Shown: in pieces, positions 1 through 9,929 of the stretch
How the letters are laid out: each line of letters starts with the position of its first letter
How positions within the stretch are numbered: position 1 is the stretch's first letter
Assembly (NCBI RefSeq): GCF_034702125.1
Contig: NC_085880.1
Location: 44,913,077-44,977,076 of the forward strand
Length of the DNA: 64,000 nucleotides
Source of the DNA: Engraulis encrasicolus
Taxonomy: Eukaryota > Chordata > Actinopteri > Clupeiformes > Engraulidae
Direction: 5' to 3'
Program-made: the position numbers and the translations under genes
Notes under the pieces: generated by a model
Told to the model about the DNA's origin: nothing
What the model saw: the letters and a program-made list of their open reading frames with translations, nothing else
Database searches by the model: none

Positions 1-117
1 TTCTATGGGCCCAAAACGGCTGAAAAAAAAAAAAAACGGCAAATGGCCAATTTTTCCCATTTTTACCCATAGACGCTCATCCCAAGTAGCCCAATTGGGC
101 CCAATTTGGTAACACTG
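1..117 (-). mobile_element. hAT-like MITE, CAGTGTTGCC family, cut by window edge
   Basis: This is the terminal part of a short non-autonomous element ending in AACACTG. It shares its body (GGGCCCA, a poly-A/T run next to CGGCAAATGGCC, CCCAATTGGGC) with the complete copy at 53616-53840. The other end lies outside the window, so its target duplication cannot be checked. Confidence 0.7.
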
Positions 118-249
118 GATGGGGTAGGACCCAGACCGGATTCGAATGGTGCAAGGCATGCAAGGTCAAATGTGGGGGCTTAGCGTGCGGCGCCACAGCG
201 CCCCCGTAACAAACATTTTCACGCAAGAAGAAGTCCAGTTTTTTCCAAG

Positions 250-485
250 CAATGTTGCTAAAAAGCAAATCAGCCAAAGTCACTATTGGCTCGCTGAAAA
301 AGGCCCTAGATTATGTCATGACGTCACGTATGATGTCACAGCGTCACGCACAGCGCGTTGATCTACAGAAATCGTGCCCACATGCCTTCGTCCACAGTAG
401 AAATGGACGCGGCAAAATACTTTTTGGAGATCAGACCTAATCAAAATTGTGTTTTAAAAAGTCGCCAAATCTAGCGACAAAGTCA
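250..485 (+). mobile_element. hAT-like element, second CAGTGTTGC family, 5' part
   Basis: It begins CAATGTTGC, a degraded CAGTGTTGC end, and continues through AAATCAGCCAAAGTCACTAT. The segment from about 360 (GATCTACAGAAA, then GCCCACATGCCTTCGTCC) recurs at 2453-2530, and the first 100 bases recur inverted at 6685-6794. The three partial copies define one family of at least 500 bp. The right limit here is uncertain. Confidence 0.6.
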
Positions 486-711
486 CTTGCCAAGTAAACT
501 ATTTCAATGGAAAAAACTGGATCAGTGTTACTTTTTACAGCCATATCTTGAGATGCGGTAGCTGCTAGTCTCCACTGATGTGGGCATTTGTCTTTCTTGA
601 GTAGAAATAGTGGACTCACCCAATGCTGATTGCTCATGCTGCCATCAGATGTGTATCCAAAACATGGGGAGGAAAAACATAACATTATGTTCCTGGTATA
701 CAAAGTGTTAA

Positions 712-960
712 AGGTACACTGTGTAAGATTGTTCGTTGTTTATTTCCAGAACTCATGCTACCCATTCTCAAATGCTACCCTTTTCATGAATACTTACCAC
801 CACCATCAAATTCAAAGTATTCATTATGACTGGGTAAATTGCACTTTTCATGCATGGAGAGGGGGATCTTCTCCATGGTCCACCATTTTGAATTTCAAGA
901 AATAGACATTTTTAGCTGCAAAAATGACTGTACTTGGGCCATACTAGAAAAAAATATGTA
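712..960. mobile_element. TTAA-flanked MITE, AGGTACACTGTG family, partial
   Basis: The left end reads TTAA (708-711) followed by AGGTACACTGTGTAAGAT. The body (TTTATTTCCAGAACTCATGC, then CACCACCATCAAATTCAAA, then TACTTGGGCCATACTAG) is shared in inverted orientation with 40044-40398 and 42624-43699. The right end has decayed, so only one TTAA is visible. Confidence 0.65.
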
Positions 961-1136
961 AATAGACACATACATAGACCAAGAATGAAGAAAAGCCAGA
1001 AAAACAGAGAAGTAGGCTAAACACTTTCAGTTAATGTATATTTGCCTGTATTGTCTGTCTGCAATTTGTTTTAGCTGTTCTGCATGAGCTGCTTCTCAAC
1101 CAGAAGATACTATTGGAGCAGCAGGGGGGGCAATCG

Positions 1137-1290
1137 ATATTCCGACATAGCGCTATTCCGACACTTTTTAGGGGTTAGGTTTAGGGTTAGGTTTAGGGAT
1201 GTCGGAATAGCTGCATTTAGGAATAGCGGCGGACGGTGGAAAACGTGTCGGTATTCCGACAATAGACATTAACGTCGGAATAGCGCCACG
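1137..1290. repeat. TATTCCGACA motif cluster with telomere-like core
   Basis: TATTCCGACA occurs at 1138-1147 and 1154-1163. Its reverse complement lies at 1200-1209, a fused palindrome at 1246-1261, and a near copy at 1273-1283. Between them, 1169-1199 is a run of GGTTAGGTTTAGGG-type telomere-like sequence. The symmetric layout suggests a short inverted-repeat element rather than a real telomere. Confidence 0.6.
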
Positions 1291-2446
1291 TAACCGAGCA
1301 GCAGAGCCCAATACTTCTCAAGTTAAACAGCCTGCATGCAGCGGAGGCGGGATTCCCATCAAATGGCCTACCATCACACGCCAATTCTTCCCCCTCCACG
1401 ACATGGAGGCATTGTTGACGTTGGAGAGGGAGGTGCAGTCCTCCCCAACCTTGATGCGAGATCTAGTGAGTGTCAGGAGTTCTTTTTGGTAAAGCAAAGC
1501 AATGTCCAAGAGGCATATGAAAGGTTATTTGAAAAGAACATCAATTGAATGGGCTATACATGCACAAAAGATGCTTAGTTAGTACCCCAAAAAGGGACAT
1601 GGACAATCATAAACCAATCTCCCCCTACTTACTTTAGTAGATGGTTCCCTGACTGACTAAATTTTGCTTGAACAGAATTTGTTGATATTCTGACTTACAG
1701 TTTTGATGTGGACACGCACTAATTAGATGTATGTGATTTCACTTAAATCTCAATTATGTACTGCTCTCTTTATAGACAACCAGCCTGGGACTCGTGGGGG
1801 GACTGTCCACAAAGTACACGGTTTTCTGTGTACCGTACTAAAAGCAGCAATGGCCACAACACTAGTGAGAAAAATTAGCTGGAAAGGCTCGAAGGGGAAG
1901 GTGGCCTTCAAACAACTGGCATTGAAGACAATCGTGTGTGGTAAGTAACATGATTATACATGTAATACTCGCTGATTACTCTTTTCCATGTCCAGAAATA
2001 GATTTTATTAGCTTGATAAACCAGCCTAAATGTGAGACTGGAGTAATTTAGTCTGGCTGATGAACGATACGTCGGACGATTGCTGACAACAACCTGTTGT
2101 TTTTTTCAAACTGTGTCGGTGCTCTGACCAATCGGCGATCTTTGCCATTGATGTGTTTCCCAACGGTGTTGCAAGCTTCGTCGTCACTCCCTCAAAACCC
2201 CGCCCACTTTGATTCAAAACAAATGTCTGCGTTGTCATTGGTTTTGCCAAACTCCTTGCACAGTTTTCAAAACGTTCTCAGATCCGAGGCCAGACCCACT
2301 CGCAGTTGAAAAATGTTGGCTCCCAGCGGGTGGCGCTGGTTTACCAGGTTAAGATTTTATCTGCATAACATAATACTTTGGTCATACTAATAATTATTAT
2401 TTTAGGACTTAAATATTCAATATTAAATTTAATTACATTTTCTGCG
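1291..2446. other. Low-copy stretch holding one exon-like segment
   Basis: Apart from the candidate exon at 1776-1940, I see no feature that can be named. At 2120-2270 there are CCAAT-type (ACCAATCGG, CATTGGTTTTG) and GC-box-type (CCCCGCCCAC) motifs, as in a promoter. AAACCAGC near 2018 and GCTGGTTT near 2335 form a weak inverted pair that could be the ends of an old element. Confidence 0.35.
1776..1940 (+). CDS. Candidate internal exon of an unidentified or transposon-derived gene
   Basis: An open segment of 165 bp is bounded by a plausible acceptor (CTCTCTTTATAG ending at 1775) and a strong donor (GTAAGT at 1941-1946). It reads in one frame with phase 1 at both ends. The peptide contains ATTLVRKISWKGSKGKVAF, which from memory resembles the DUF4806-type pattern seen in transposon-related fish proteins (small residues, then W-K-G-x-x-G-K-x-A-F). 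An open stretch at 1336-1548 in the same orientation could be an upstream exon but lacks clear splice sites. There is no start, stop or further domain, so this could be a decayed exon of a mobile element or of a host gene, or a chance reading frame. Confidence 0.35.
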
Positions 2447-2958
2447 CGCGGATCTACAGAAAACGTGCCCACATGCCTTCGTCCACAGTAGACATGGGCA
2501 GTGCTGGCTACTTTTTGGAGATCAGAGCTAATCTGCAGCCCTGCTTTCCCGTGAAAACCGCTTCAGATGGCGGCACAGTCATAATTATGTTGAAAAACAA
2601 TGATTGTGTCACTGAAAATGCGTTTTCAAAAGTCGCAAGATGCACCAAAGAGTTGCTAAAGGCGCTAGGTCGCCAGGGCCCGGGATTCACTGTGGTCGGT
2701 CATGGCATCACGCATCACTCTGTGGAATGGTGATTGGTGAAGCGAAGCGTAAACAGAGCCGTAGTGCATCATGCGTTGTTTCTGTCTCTACCCTGAAAAT
2801 GCATTGTGTGGTGTCGTGGGGAGGGAAACAGATTTGCCTCTCACAAGACATGTGAAATAGTCGCTAGATTCGGCCAGATTGAACCTGAAAGTCGCTAAGT
2901 CGCTAGAGCGTTTTTTTTGTCGCCAGAGGTGGCCAAAGTCGCTAAATTGGCAACACTG
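2447..2958 (+). mobile_element. hAT-like element, second CAGTGTTGC family, 3' part
   Basis: The left part matches 350-445 (GATCTACAGAAA, CCACATGCCTTCGTCCACAG). The right end is AAATTGGCAACACTG, the inverse of the family's 5' end. Subterminal GTCGCTAGATT/GTCGCTAAGTCGC motifs repeat several times. The 5' end is missing, so no target duplication can be read. Confidence 0.6.
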
Positions 2959-3023
2959 GTCAGAAGCGTTTCCCATGGTTAAGCAGATTAACTCTGATCT
3001 GATCTACAAAAAGTAGCGAGTAC

Positions 3024-3225
3024 CAGTGTTGCCAGATTGGGCTGTTTCCCGCCCAATTGGGCTGCTTAGGATGGCTGTGTGCGGGTAAAAATGCCATTAA
3101 GTAGAAAAACCTGCCCAATTTTTCCCCATAGAAATCAATAGAATTGGAATATAGGATTTTGTGCTTCTAGGTGGGTTTTGAGCATTTTTTGGGCTGGAAA
3201 TTATCAGCCTCGTCTGGCAACCTTG
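3024..3225 (+). mobile_element. hAT-like MITE, CAGTGTTGCC family, complete
   Basis: Ends are CAGTGTTGCCAGATTGGGC and GTCTGGCAACCTTG (decayed CACTG). Flanks GCGAGTAC (3016-3023) and GCGAACAC (3226-3233) match at 6 of 8 positions, as expected of an old 8-bp hAT target duplication. Confidence 0.75.
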
Positions 3226-3576
3226 GCGAACACCTTCCATTTCTACTGTGGACTTAAACTGGGCTTACACTGTGCGACTTTTGCCCCGATTTGGCACTCG
3301 CACGACTTTTTGAGAGTCGGGCCGATTTCTTGCTCAATCGCAGGTCAATCGTGAGTCTCGCATCGTGCAGTGTACATGGGGTAACGACAAGCGATTTCGC
3401 CTCACGATCGTGCAATCGTAGGGTCGCAAGAAAATCAAAACGGTTTGAAATTCTGGTCGTGGCTCGTGCGTAAATCGCACAGTTAAAGCAGTGCTACGAC
3501 CTGATTTGACACTTCACATGCACAAATTAATAGGGCCGTGCGATTCGCTGTTGAGCACGACCTCATCTCCACTTAA

Positions 3577-4481
3577 AGCGATGGTTCGGAGTAGAATCAC
3601 CCTAATGCCATTTGAACCGTGACACCCATCCACCTTTACACCCGAAGTGTTTTCTGCCGCAGGCTTACATCAACAGAGTTGCCGTGTTATTCGATGTTTA
3701 TTCCGGATAGCTTGACTCAAGCGCATATGGATCCTGAGCACCGTCATCAAACTTTACACAAAAATAACATGTCATGACACCAAACTTCTACAGTATAACA
3801 AATGTGGTTTGTACTCACAAAAAGATGAATTTGAAACTTTGTACATAGTCCAGGAGTTTATTAGTAACAACACACGAGACGATTAGCTTTTCTGCTGCTA
3901 AATATCCGTCGACGTCACTTCCTCCAGCTGGGACTTTGTTGATGGAAACAAATACACGTGAGTCCGGAAGGCGGAAAACTCAAAAAGACAGCTTGCGCTA
4001 CAAGTAGAAATTAACCACTTCGGATTTAAATTTTACCACGTTTAATAAATAGAAGACGATGCCACACTCGTGCATATATCCTGGCTGTGGACTAAAACAC
4101 AAACCTGCCATGCTGTGGACAGTCCCAGCTGGAGGAAGTGACGTCGACAGATGTTTAGCAGCAGAAAAGCTAATCGTCTCGTGTGTTGTTACTAATAAAC
4201 TCCTGGACTATGTACAAAGTTTCAAATTCATCTTTTTGTGAGTACAAACCACATTTGTTATACTGTAGAAGTTTGGTGTCATGACATGTTATTTTTGTGG
4301 GGAAGGTTTGGAGACGGTGCCCAGGATCCATATGCGCTTGAGTCAAGCTATCCGGAATAAACATCGAATAACACGGCAACTCTGTTGATGTAAGCCTGCG
4401 GCAGAAAACACTTCGGGTGTAAAGGTGGATGGGTGTCACGGTTCAAATGGCATTAGGGTGATTCTACTCCGAACCATCGCT
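3577..4481 (+). mobile_element. Kolobok-like (TTAA) element with about 350-bp inverted arms, nested
   Basis: TTAA at 3573-3576 and 4482-4485 flanks an element starting AGCGATGGTTCGGAGTAG and ending with its inverse. The two arms, about 3577-3936 and 4122-4481, are near-perfect inverted repeats. The 185-bp centre has a GTGAGT donor-like site near 3959 and an ATG with a THAP-like start at 4059. TTAA target sites plus THAP-type proteins are characteristic of Kolobok transposons; that assignment is inference. The insertion is precise, because copy A at 9930-10456 lacks it at the equivalent position. Confidence 0.75.
4059..4241 (+). pseudogene. THAP-like N-terminus inside the nested TTAA element
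   Basis: A 60-codon frame opens with M-P-H-S-C-x4-C, the spacing typical of the first half of a C2CH THAP zinc finger. The ATG has A at -3. The remaining THAP signature (second C and H, and the AVPTIF-like block) is absent, and the frame soon runs into the right inverted arm. It is best read as the remnant first exon of a transposase in an internally deleted copy. THAP start motifs also occur in host genes, but none is expected inside an element of this kind. Confidence 0.4.
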
Positions 4482-4689
4482 TTAAGGTGCGCAAGTTCCC
4501 TCCTCTGCAGACCTGGGAAACATGCCTGTCGCGTCATACGGTGGAAGCATTTCGGTCGCATCCGACTGTCGGCTTGTGTAGTGTGAGTCGTGAGCTGTGA
4601 ACTTTTAAACAGTGAAATTCCATCGTGCCGTGTGAGCAGATGCTTAAGACCCACGAGTGAAAATATCGCACAGTGTATGCCCGGCTTAA

Positions 4690-6037
4690 GGCATGTGTTA
4701 CAATGTAGAATGTCGAGGGTCTTAGAGCAGTGGCACACAGATCCAGCAGGAGACAGATGGTCAAGTTTTTGGTGTTTATTTTGCAACCACAGGTGAGATA
4801 AGTGAGCCAGTGACAAACAAAAACAAAAATTACCCAAAATAAAATGTAGAAGATGAGGCTATAAACACTTTTTTTTTTTAAAAATGAGGAGAAAATAAAC
4901 TGGCTATGGGTAGCCAAAAGAACATACAAAAATATCTAGCCACAGGGCCACAATATGAGTTCAAGAGTCAAAGATTACCTCACACATCTGAGGATTGGAA
5001 GCTCAAGGACCCATGTCCTCTTTCCATGGAGCAACCAATAACAATGACATCAAACTCATTATATGGGACACCTGTCCACACCTCACAAATGGACCATACC
5101 ATTTACTTTAACTAGAGCAGGGATGGTTCAGGGCAAATACACTTTCATACTCAATATCAACATTTAAAATGGTACCACATCACTACAAATAGAATTAGGC
5201 CTTATACAAAATATCAATAAATACATGCACTCACATCAGTGACTTAAACTTTCAAACACTTAATTATTTTCTAATAGGCGCGCGGACGCACACACGCGAA
5301 CGTGCCCAGTACAAAAGCGTTTTCACTCGCAGCTTGCGCTTCTTTTGATAAACCAGGAAGCGGCAACCCACTGGTAAGATTGATTACTTGAAATGTCAAG
5401 AAAACACTCATCTATGTTCTTAAACATTTTAAAACCACTCGTTGGAGTCAGAGTGTAAACTACTTGAAACTCAGGGCATTTAAAATAAAGCAGGCATGTG
5501 GACTAAATCCATGTTGTGTTGTTTGTGTATGCATGTGGTAAAATGTAACATGAGTGAATGTAATGTGCGCAAATGTTTGGTACTAGTGTTCTAAACACGT
5601 GTCGACCCATGTAAAATCACCAGACCAAATAATATACCACCATCACAAATATGTAAACTCATGCACAAAAGTTTGGGAAGTCCATGAACTGTAGCACTGC
5701 AGGGAAATGTTTGTATGGGTGCGAACAGCGTTTCATGTGTTCAATGGCGTCTGAGATTTCAGACGCCGTGAGGATGCGCTGGCAGGTCGCATCATCACAG
5801 CATGTGGACACGTTTTCTGTAGATCATGTTCTGATATGATATGCAGAGTGCATATAATTGTAGTTCCGGACATGGCCACAAGGTGGACCTACCGATGTAA
5901 GTAAATACAAGGTCAACTGCATGAGTAAGCTAGTAGAACCAGGGACACTGAACATGTAACACGATTATCATTATGCTCGTTCAATAAAGTTGAGCACAAG
6001 CTCATTGGGGATTCTACAAAGTTTATGATTCAATTCA
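4690..6037. other. Low-copy AT-rich stretch, no gene recognised
   Basis: No splice-bounded open frame or inverted repeat was convincing here. The stretch includes GCGCGCGGACGCACACACGCG (5279-5299) and scattered CpG. The short frames present lack codon structure. Confidence 0.4.
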
Positions 6038-6041
6038 TTAA

Positions 6042-6671
6042 AGGAGAAGTCCAGTTTTTTTAACATTAAGGCCATTTTCTGGGTGGTCTGCAATGTTTTA
6101 GAGTCCCCCTCACCGTTTATTTCATGTTTGCTGCAGTGTCTGTTATTTGGCTGATTTGGATTTGATCTCAACCAGCTTTAGAATGGCCGTCTATGAGCAC
6201 CTGCAACTCTGTTCTTAAAATCACCTTAAACATTTGTTTTCGAAAGTCTACAGCTCACAAAGTGGTTAGGGGTGTTCACTAGTAGTCCCTAACAAGTTTC
6301 AAGGCGAAATATGGCTTCTGTCATTTTTTATTTGCCATTTTGTGAAAGAAAGTGAAAGTGAAAGTGAAACTTAATTTACAAATTGCTACATAAAACACAC
6401 ATAAAACACGACAGATGCCATATTTCGCTACAAAAATTCTTAAGGAACACCAGTGAATACTGCTGAACACTTGGTGAGTTGCATATTCTTGAAAACAAGG
6501 TGCCAGTTGCAGGTGCCCATAGACGGCCATTCTAAAGCTGGTTGAGATCAAATCCAAATCAGCCAAATAACAGAGACTGCAGCAAACATGACATAAACGG
6601 CGAGGGGGACTCTAAAACATTGCAGACCACTCAGAAAATGGCCTTAATGTTCAAAAAACTGGACTTCTCCT
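6042..6671. mobile_element. TTAA-flanked palindromic element with arms of about 185 bp
   Basis: TTAA at 6038-6041 and 6672-6675 flanks AGGAGAAGTCCAG and its inverse. The arms at about 6042-6225 and 6490-6671 are strongly complementary (for example GGCTGATTTGGATTTGATCT against its inverse near 6545-6565). The centre is AT-rich with GAAAGTGAAAGTGAAAGTGA. There is no transposase frame, so it is a non-autonomous foldback-type element. Confidence 0.8.
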
Positions 6672-6684
6672 TTAAACAACACAG

Positions 6685-6794
6685 ATCAGCGCGCCGTGCG
6701 TGACATTGTGACATCATACATAACGTCATGACGTCATCTAGCGACTTTTCAGTGAGCCAATAGTGACTTTGGCTGATTTTCTTTTGGCAACACT
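6685..6794 (-). mobile_element. Fragment of second CAGTGTTGC family, inverted
   Basis: Read on the minus strand it starts CAGTGTTGCCAAAAGAAAAT and follows 250-350 (CAGCCAAAGTCACTATTGGC, then a GATGACGTCATGACG-like block). It ends next to the TTAA element at 6042-6671. Confidence 0.65.
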
Positions 6795-7528
6795 GGATGC
6801 ACTGCTTTCTCAACAGTTAAATTCATACACGTGTACCGGAGGCCATCTGACTGGTCCATTTTTGTGAAATCAAAAGTCTGTGCACCTGTATAAAAAAAAA
6901 TCTGTAGAAAGGATCATGATCTGTTTCATAGTCACAGTCCATGTTCCCATGAAATTCAGCTTCCCAATGTTGACTGCATTCATGCAGCCCCAAATTATGC
7001 ATGTCCTGCCATGCTTGACTTTGGGTGCTTGGATTAAACATTTGTTTTGTGCTTATGATTCTTCAACAGGTGTTTTATTAAACTTACTCATTGCACATTT
7101 TGGCAATAACTTGTGTACTTATTGAAGTAATGTTAAAAAATGTTAGCCTACTTTTCAAAAGTGGTATACTTAATGGCAGTGTGTTACAGGTGGATCTAAA
7201 TTATCCCAACAAAACTAAAACAAAAAAGTACGTATGGGGAATTGTTACAATTCCAAATACAGTTTTCCATTGCTTAGTTTCTTCACATTTCTAACTCCTG
7301 TCTTCCTTCGGTCTCCAGATGTGACACTTCAGTAAGGTCAATGACCAGAGTTGCTTGAGGAATTAATCCTCCGGTTTCCACATCAATCTCGTCAGCTTCA
7401 GAGGTTTAAGGTAAAGGGTTCAGGCATGCCTACCAGAGCCGCCCACAGGAGTTTATGCCATCTTTGAACTGGCCAATCATGCTCGCCATACGGTGGGAGA
7501 TGAAATGAACCACAATCCTCTGGGTCAC
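6795..7528. other. Low-copy stretch, nothing recognised
   Basis: No open frame with splice signals, no inverted repeat and no tandem repeat was found. Short open frames in several registers look random. Confidence 0.4.
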
Positions 7529-7864
7529 CATACTCATGAACGGCGTAACGTTTTCCTTGTGCGTTACGCCCATTTGTGGGGGAAAACAGGTAATGCAAGT
7601 CAATTGGTGGTGTTGGGGTTTAATAAACGAAAGATAAGGACCTGTAGACAAGCGTTGTTCACGCGCAACATGCCGAAAACGTGTCGTGTTGCCGGCTGTT
7701 CAAATAATATAGACAAACAGCCGTGGCTGAAGCATGGAAAGTGTTCATTTAGGCTAGTCGATGTAGCATGTAAGTCAATGAGACATTCGGTTTGTTTTCA
7801 CCCATAAAGGGGCGTAACGCAAATTTAAGAGCAAAGTACCCGGATGGCCGTTCATGAGTATTGG
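7529..7864 (+). mobile_element. Small inverted-repeat element carrying a THAP-like start exon
   Basis: ATACTCATGAACGGC near 7531 and its inverse GCCGTTCATGAGTAT near 7848 bound the stretch. The inverted similarity continues inward (GCGTTACGCCCATTTGTGGG against CCCATAAAGGGGCGTAACGC). No target duplication is obvious. The element encloses the exon-like segment at 7670-7769. Confidence 0.5.
7670..7769 (+). pseudogene. THAP-like first exon fragment
   Basis: ATG with A at -3 opens M-P-K-T-C-R-V-A-G-C-S-N-N, a close match to the conserved start of THAP zinc fingers (M-P-x-x-C-x4-C). After about 33 codons a GTAAGT donor appears at 7770-7775. The later zinc ligands would sit in a following exon that I cannot find. 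The location between inverted repeats argues for a deleted transposon rather than a host THAP gene. Confidence 0.4.
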
Positions 7865-8072
7865 TAGGTCTGACATTTTGGCTAGTTAAGGGCACGGCAA
7901 TTCTTTCCCGCCAGTTCGTTCAGTTCTGCTGAGGAATTTGTTTGTCCACAGTTCGTTCACTCGTTCAATATGATTACGTCACACCACTATGCAAGAGAGC
8001 AAGGGGTGAATGTCAAGCGAACTAGTTCAGTGAACGAGAGGAGGAGGGAGGCATTCTTACTTTGCCTGTGTG

Positions 8073-8476
8073 CTTCTCTTGTCCAAACATATCAACTTAA
8101 CTCATTTTGCCTAATAATATTATTTATTTAACAGCAGCACACATTAAAAAAGCTCAATTACAAGCTGCTTTTAACCAAAAAGTATGCCTTCGTCTCTGCC
8201 ACGTTAAGTTGTTTATTCGTGGTCATGGAGACTGTTGCTATGCGCCCAGGCTGGTCTTGTTCGCGGGCTGAGCCCATTTCGTTCTCGCTGTGCTGTGTAG
8301 ATCTAAGGTGCTTCTCGTGTCTAAACCTACCACCTGAACCCTATTTTGCAGATTGATTTTATTTATTGAACAGTTGCACCCATTAAAAAATAATAAAATA
8401 TCATTAACAAGTCGCATGACCAACTAGAAGTATGCCTTTATCTCTGCCACGTTAAGTAGTGTATTCGTGGTCATGG
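8073..8476 (+). repeat. Diverged tandem duplication, about 170-bp units
   Basis: Unit 1 (about 8073-8228) and unit 2 (about 8300-8476) share in order TGCTTCTCnTGTC, ATTTTGC, TTTATTnAACAG, ATTAAAAAA, AGTATGCCTTnnTCTCTGCC, ACGTTAAGT and ATTCGTGGTCATGGA. The offset grows from 227 to 248 bp, so indels have accumulated. Upstream (7905-8045) there is a fold-back of GTTCGTTCACTCGTTC-like and AGTTCAGTGAACGAG-like words. Confidence 0.6.
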
Positions 8477-9929
8477 AAACCCAGGTGAAAAACCCATATA
8501 CTTAAAGTGTACTTTTTTTGACGGTACTAAGTACAAAGTGTACTATTTTCGGCGATTTAAAGTGTGCTTCACTGCACTATTAGTGCGCTGAAGCACTACT
8601 AGAGCAGTACTTCAGCACACTTGCAGCTAAGCCTGTCACGATATCCGATAAGTCAATAAATCGGACGATAACTTTTTACAAGAACGATCACTTTTCTGGC
8701 CCCGATAAGTAACGATAAGTTATGTGCGTGATGTTTTGTTTCCCCCCTCTCCCTTTCTCTACCGTAGCCGTAAGACTACTGATGGCGCGTTATAGGCCAA
8801 CGCAGCGCAATGACGCTTAAATGTTGGTGTAATTTTAAGTTTCAGGTGCATTGAGCTGGCTACTTGCGTCTTTGAAAAAGAACGCTGGTGTTCCCGCGCG
8901 TCGCTTATAAGCCTCGACAAAGAATCAGCGCTAGAGACTAGGAGCGCAATTCTTCCAGTCTCAGTCAGCGCATCTGCAACGTTCCTCAGAGAGGGGAATG
9001 AACAGCTCCAACACGGAGGCAAATGTTCATTTTGAAACATGCGCAGCAACCCAATATCCACGACGAAGACGTGTTTGTGCAAACATGAAATAGTGGTACC
9101 GTCGCGACAAACTTGCTCTGAGGCTGTTATTTTAAACCTCGCCGAGTTTCCCCTATTATTTCAATGCGCCTCCAACCCCGACGTTCGTTGTCTGTTCTTT
9201 TTGTGATTTTCGCTATATTTGTTGTTTATTTAGACCTAACAATATGAGTAGGCAGTCCGCAAGCAAATCATGAAGATCGGATTTGTGGATTTAAATCAGT
9301 CACACCAGGAGAATTTGAATGGTTGAGCGCGCTACAGGGGAAAACAGAGGCATGGCTACTGTAGTTTACTCATAAGAATCAATGTATGGGCGTTCATAAA
9401 GGAGTTTAAAGTGCGCAGAATTGCAACTTGTTCCAGTTGAGGGTATCGGGGAGGGAGGGAGAGAGAGAGAGATGCCTGCACCTGGAACTTGTGCATCTGT
9501 TCATGCTCTTTTGCTTTTTGCTGATGTTGAAATGCCTTTAACAGGGCTGATTTGGGTTTTGACTGACAATTAGCTAGTAACAACGTGCATTTTGTTGAAA
9601 TAAGCTGTCTAAGTAATAATTTGTGAATTAACAATACCCCACCAGTAGGTTATTTTACATCACACCATGGATAGGCCTATAAGCCATTCAGTGTGCTTGA
9701 GAAAGATAAATAACAGAAAATATTAAAGTAAGACTAACTTACCCTAATAATAAATACAAAAAAGCCTATTTAGAGCCTATTGTGCTCCATGAGGATGTAA
9801 TTAAAAACACATATATATCCCCCGCCGTGATGCTTTAAAAATGTGAAGGGGTGTAGGCACATTTTTATTGCATTTTTACATCATTATATTGTTTGACACA
9901 TTTGTTCTTGGAGCAGGTGTCAATCTTAA

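Larger units (their letters stand above)
3258..4685. mobile_element. TTAA element with CTGGGCTTACACTGTGCGA ends (copy B), interrupted
   Basis: TTAA lies at 3254-3257 and 4686-4689. The ends are ACTGGGCTTACACTGTGCGA and the inverse of GCCGGGCATACACTGTGCGA. The body matches the uninterrupted copy A at 9930-10456, but is split by a 905-bp element at 3577-4481. The interior is GC-rich with repeated TCGCACGA/TCGTGCGA-like words and carries no transposase. Confidence 0.8.

Noticed and set aside
437..703. Open frame of 88 codons on the minus strand near an element
   Set aside because: It has a donor-like GGGTGAGTCC inside and partly protein-like text, but no acceptor and no recognisable motif. It overlaps repeat sequence, so I did not call it.
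1169..1199. True telomere or chromosome end
   Set aside because: Only about 30 bp of imperfect TTAGGG-like sequence, internal and framed by inverted motifs.
4436..4929. Overlapping minus-strand frames of 133 and 131 codons
   Set aside because: They run through the right arm of the nested TTAA element and its host. Two frames of equal length over the same repeat DNA indicate chance.
8759..9082. 107-codon minus-strand frame inside the hAT-type element
   Set aside because: No hAT transposase motif (BED finger or dimerisation block) is visible and there is no splice context.
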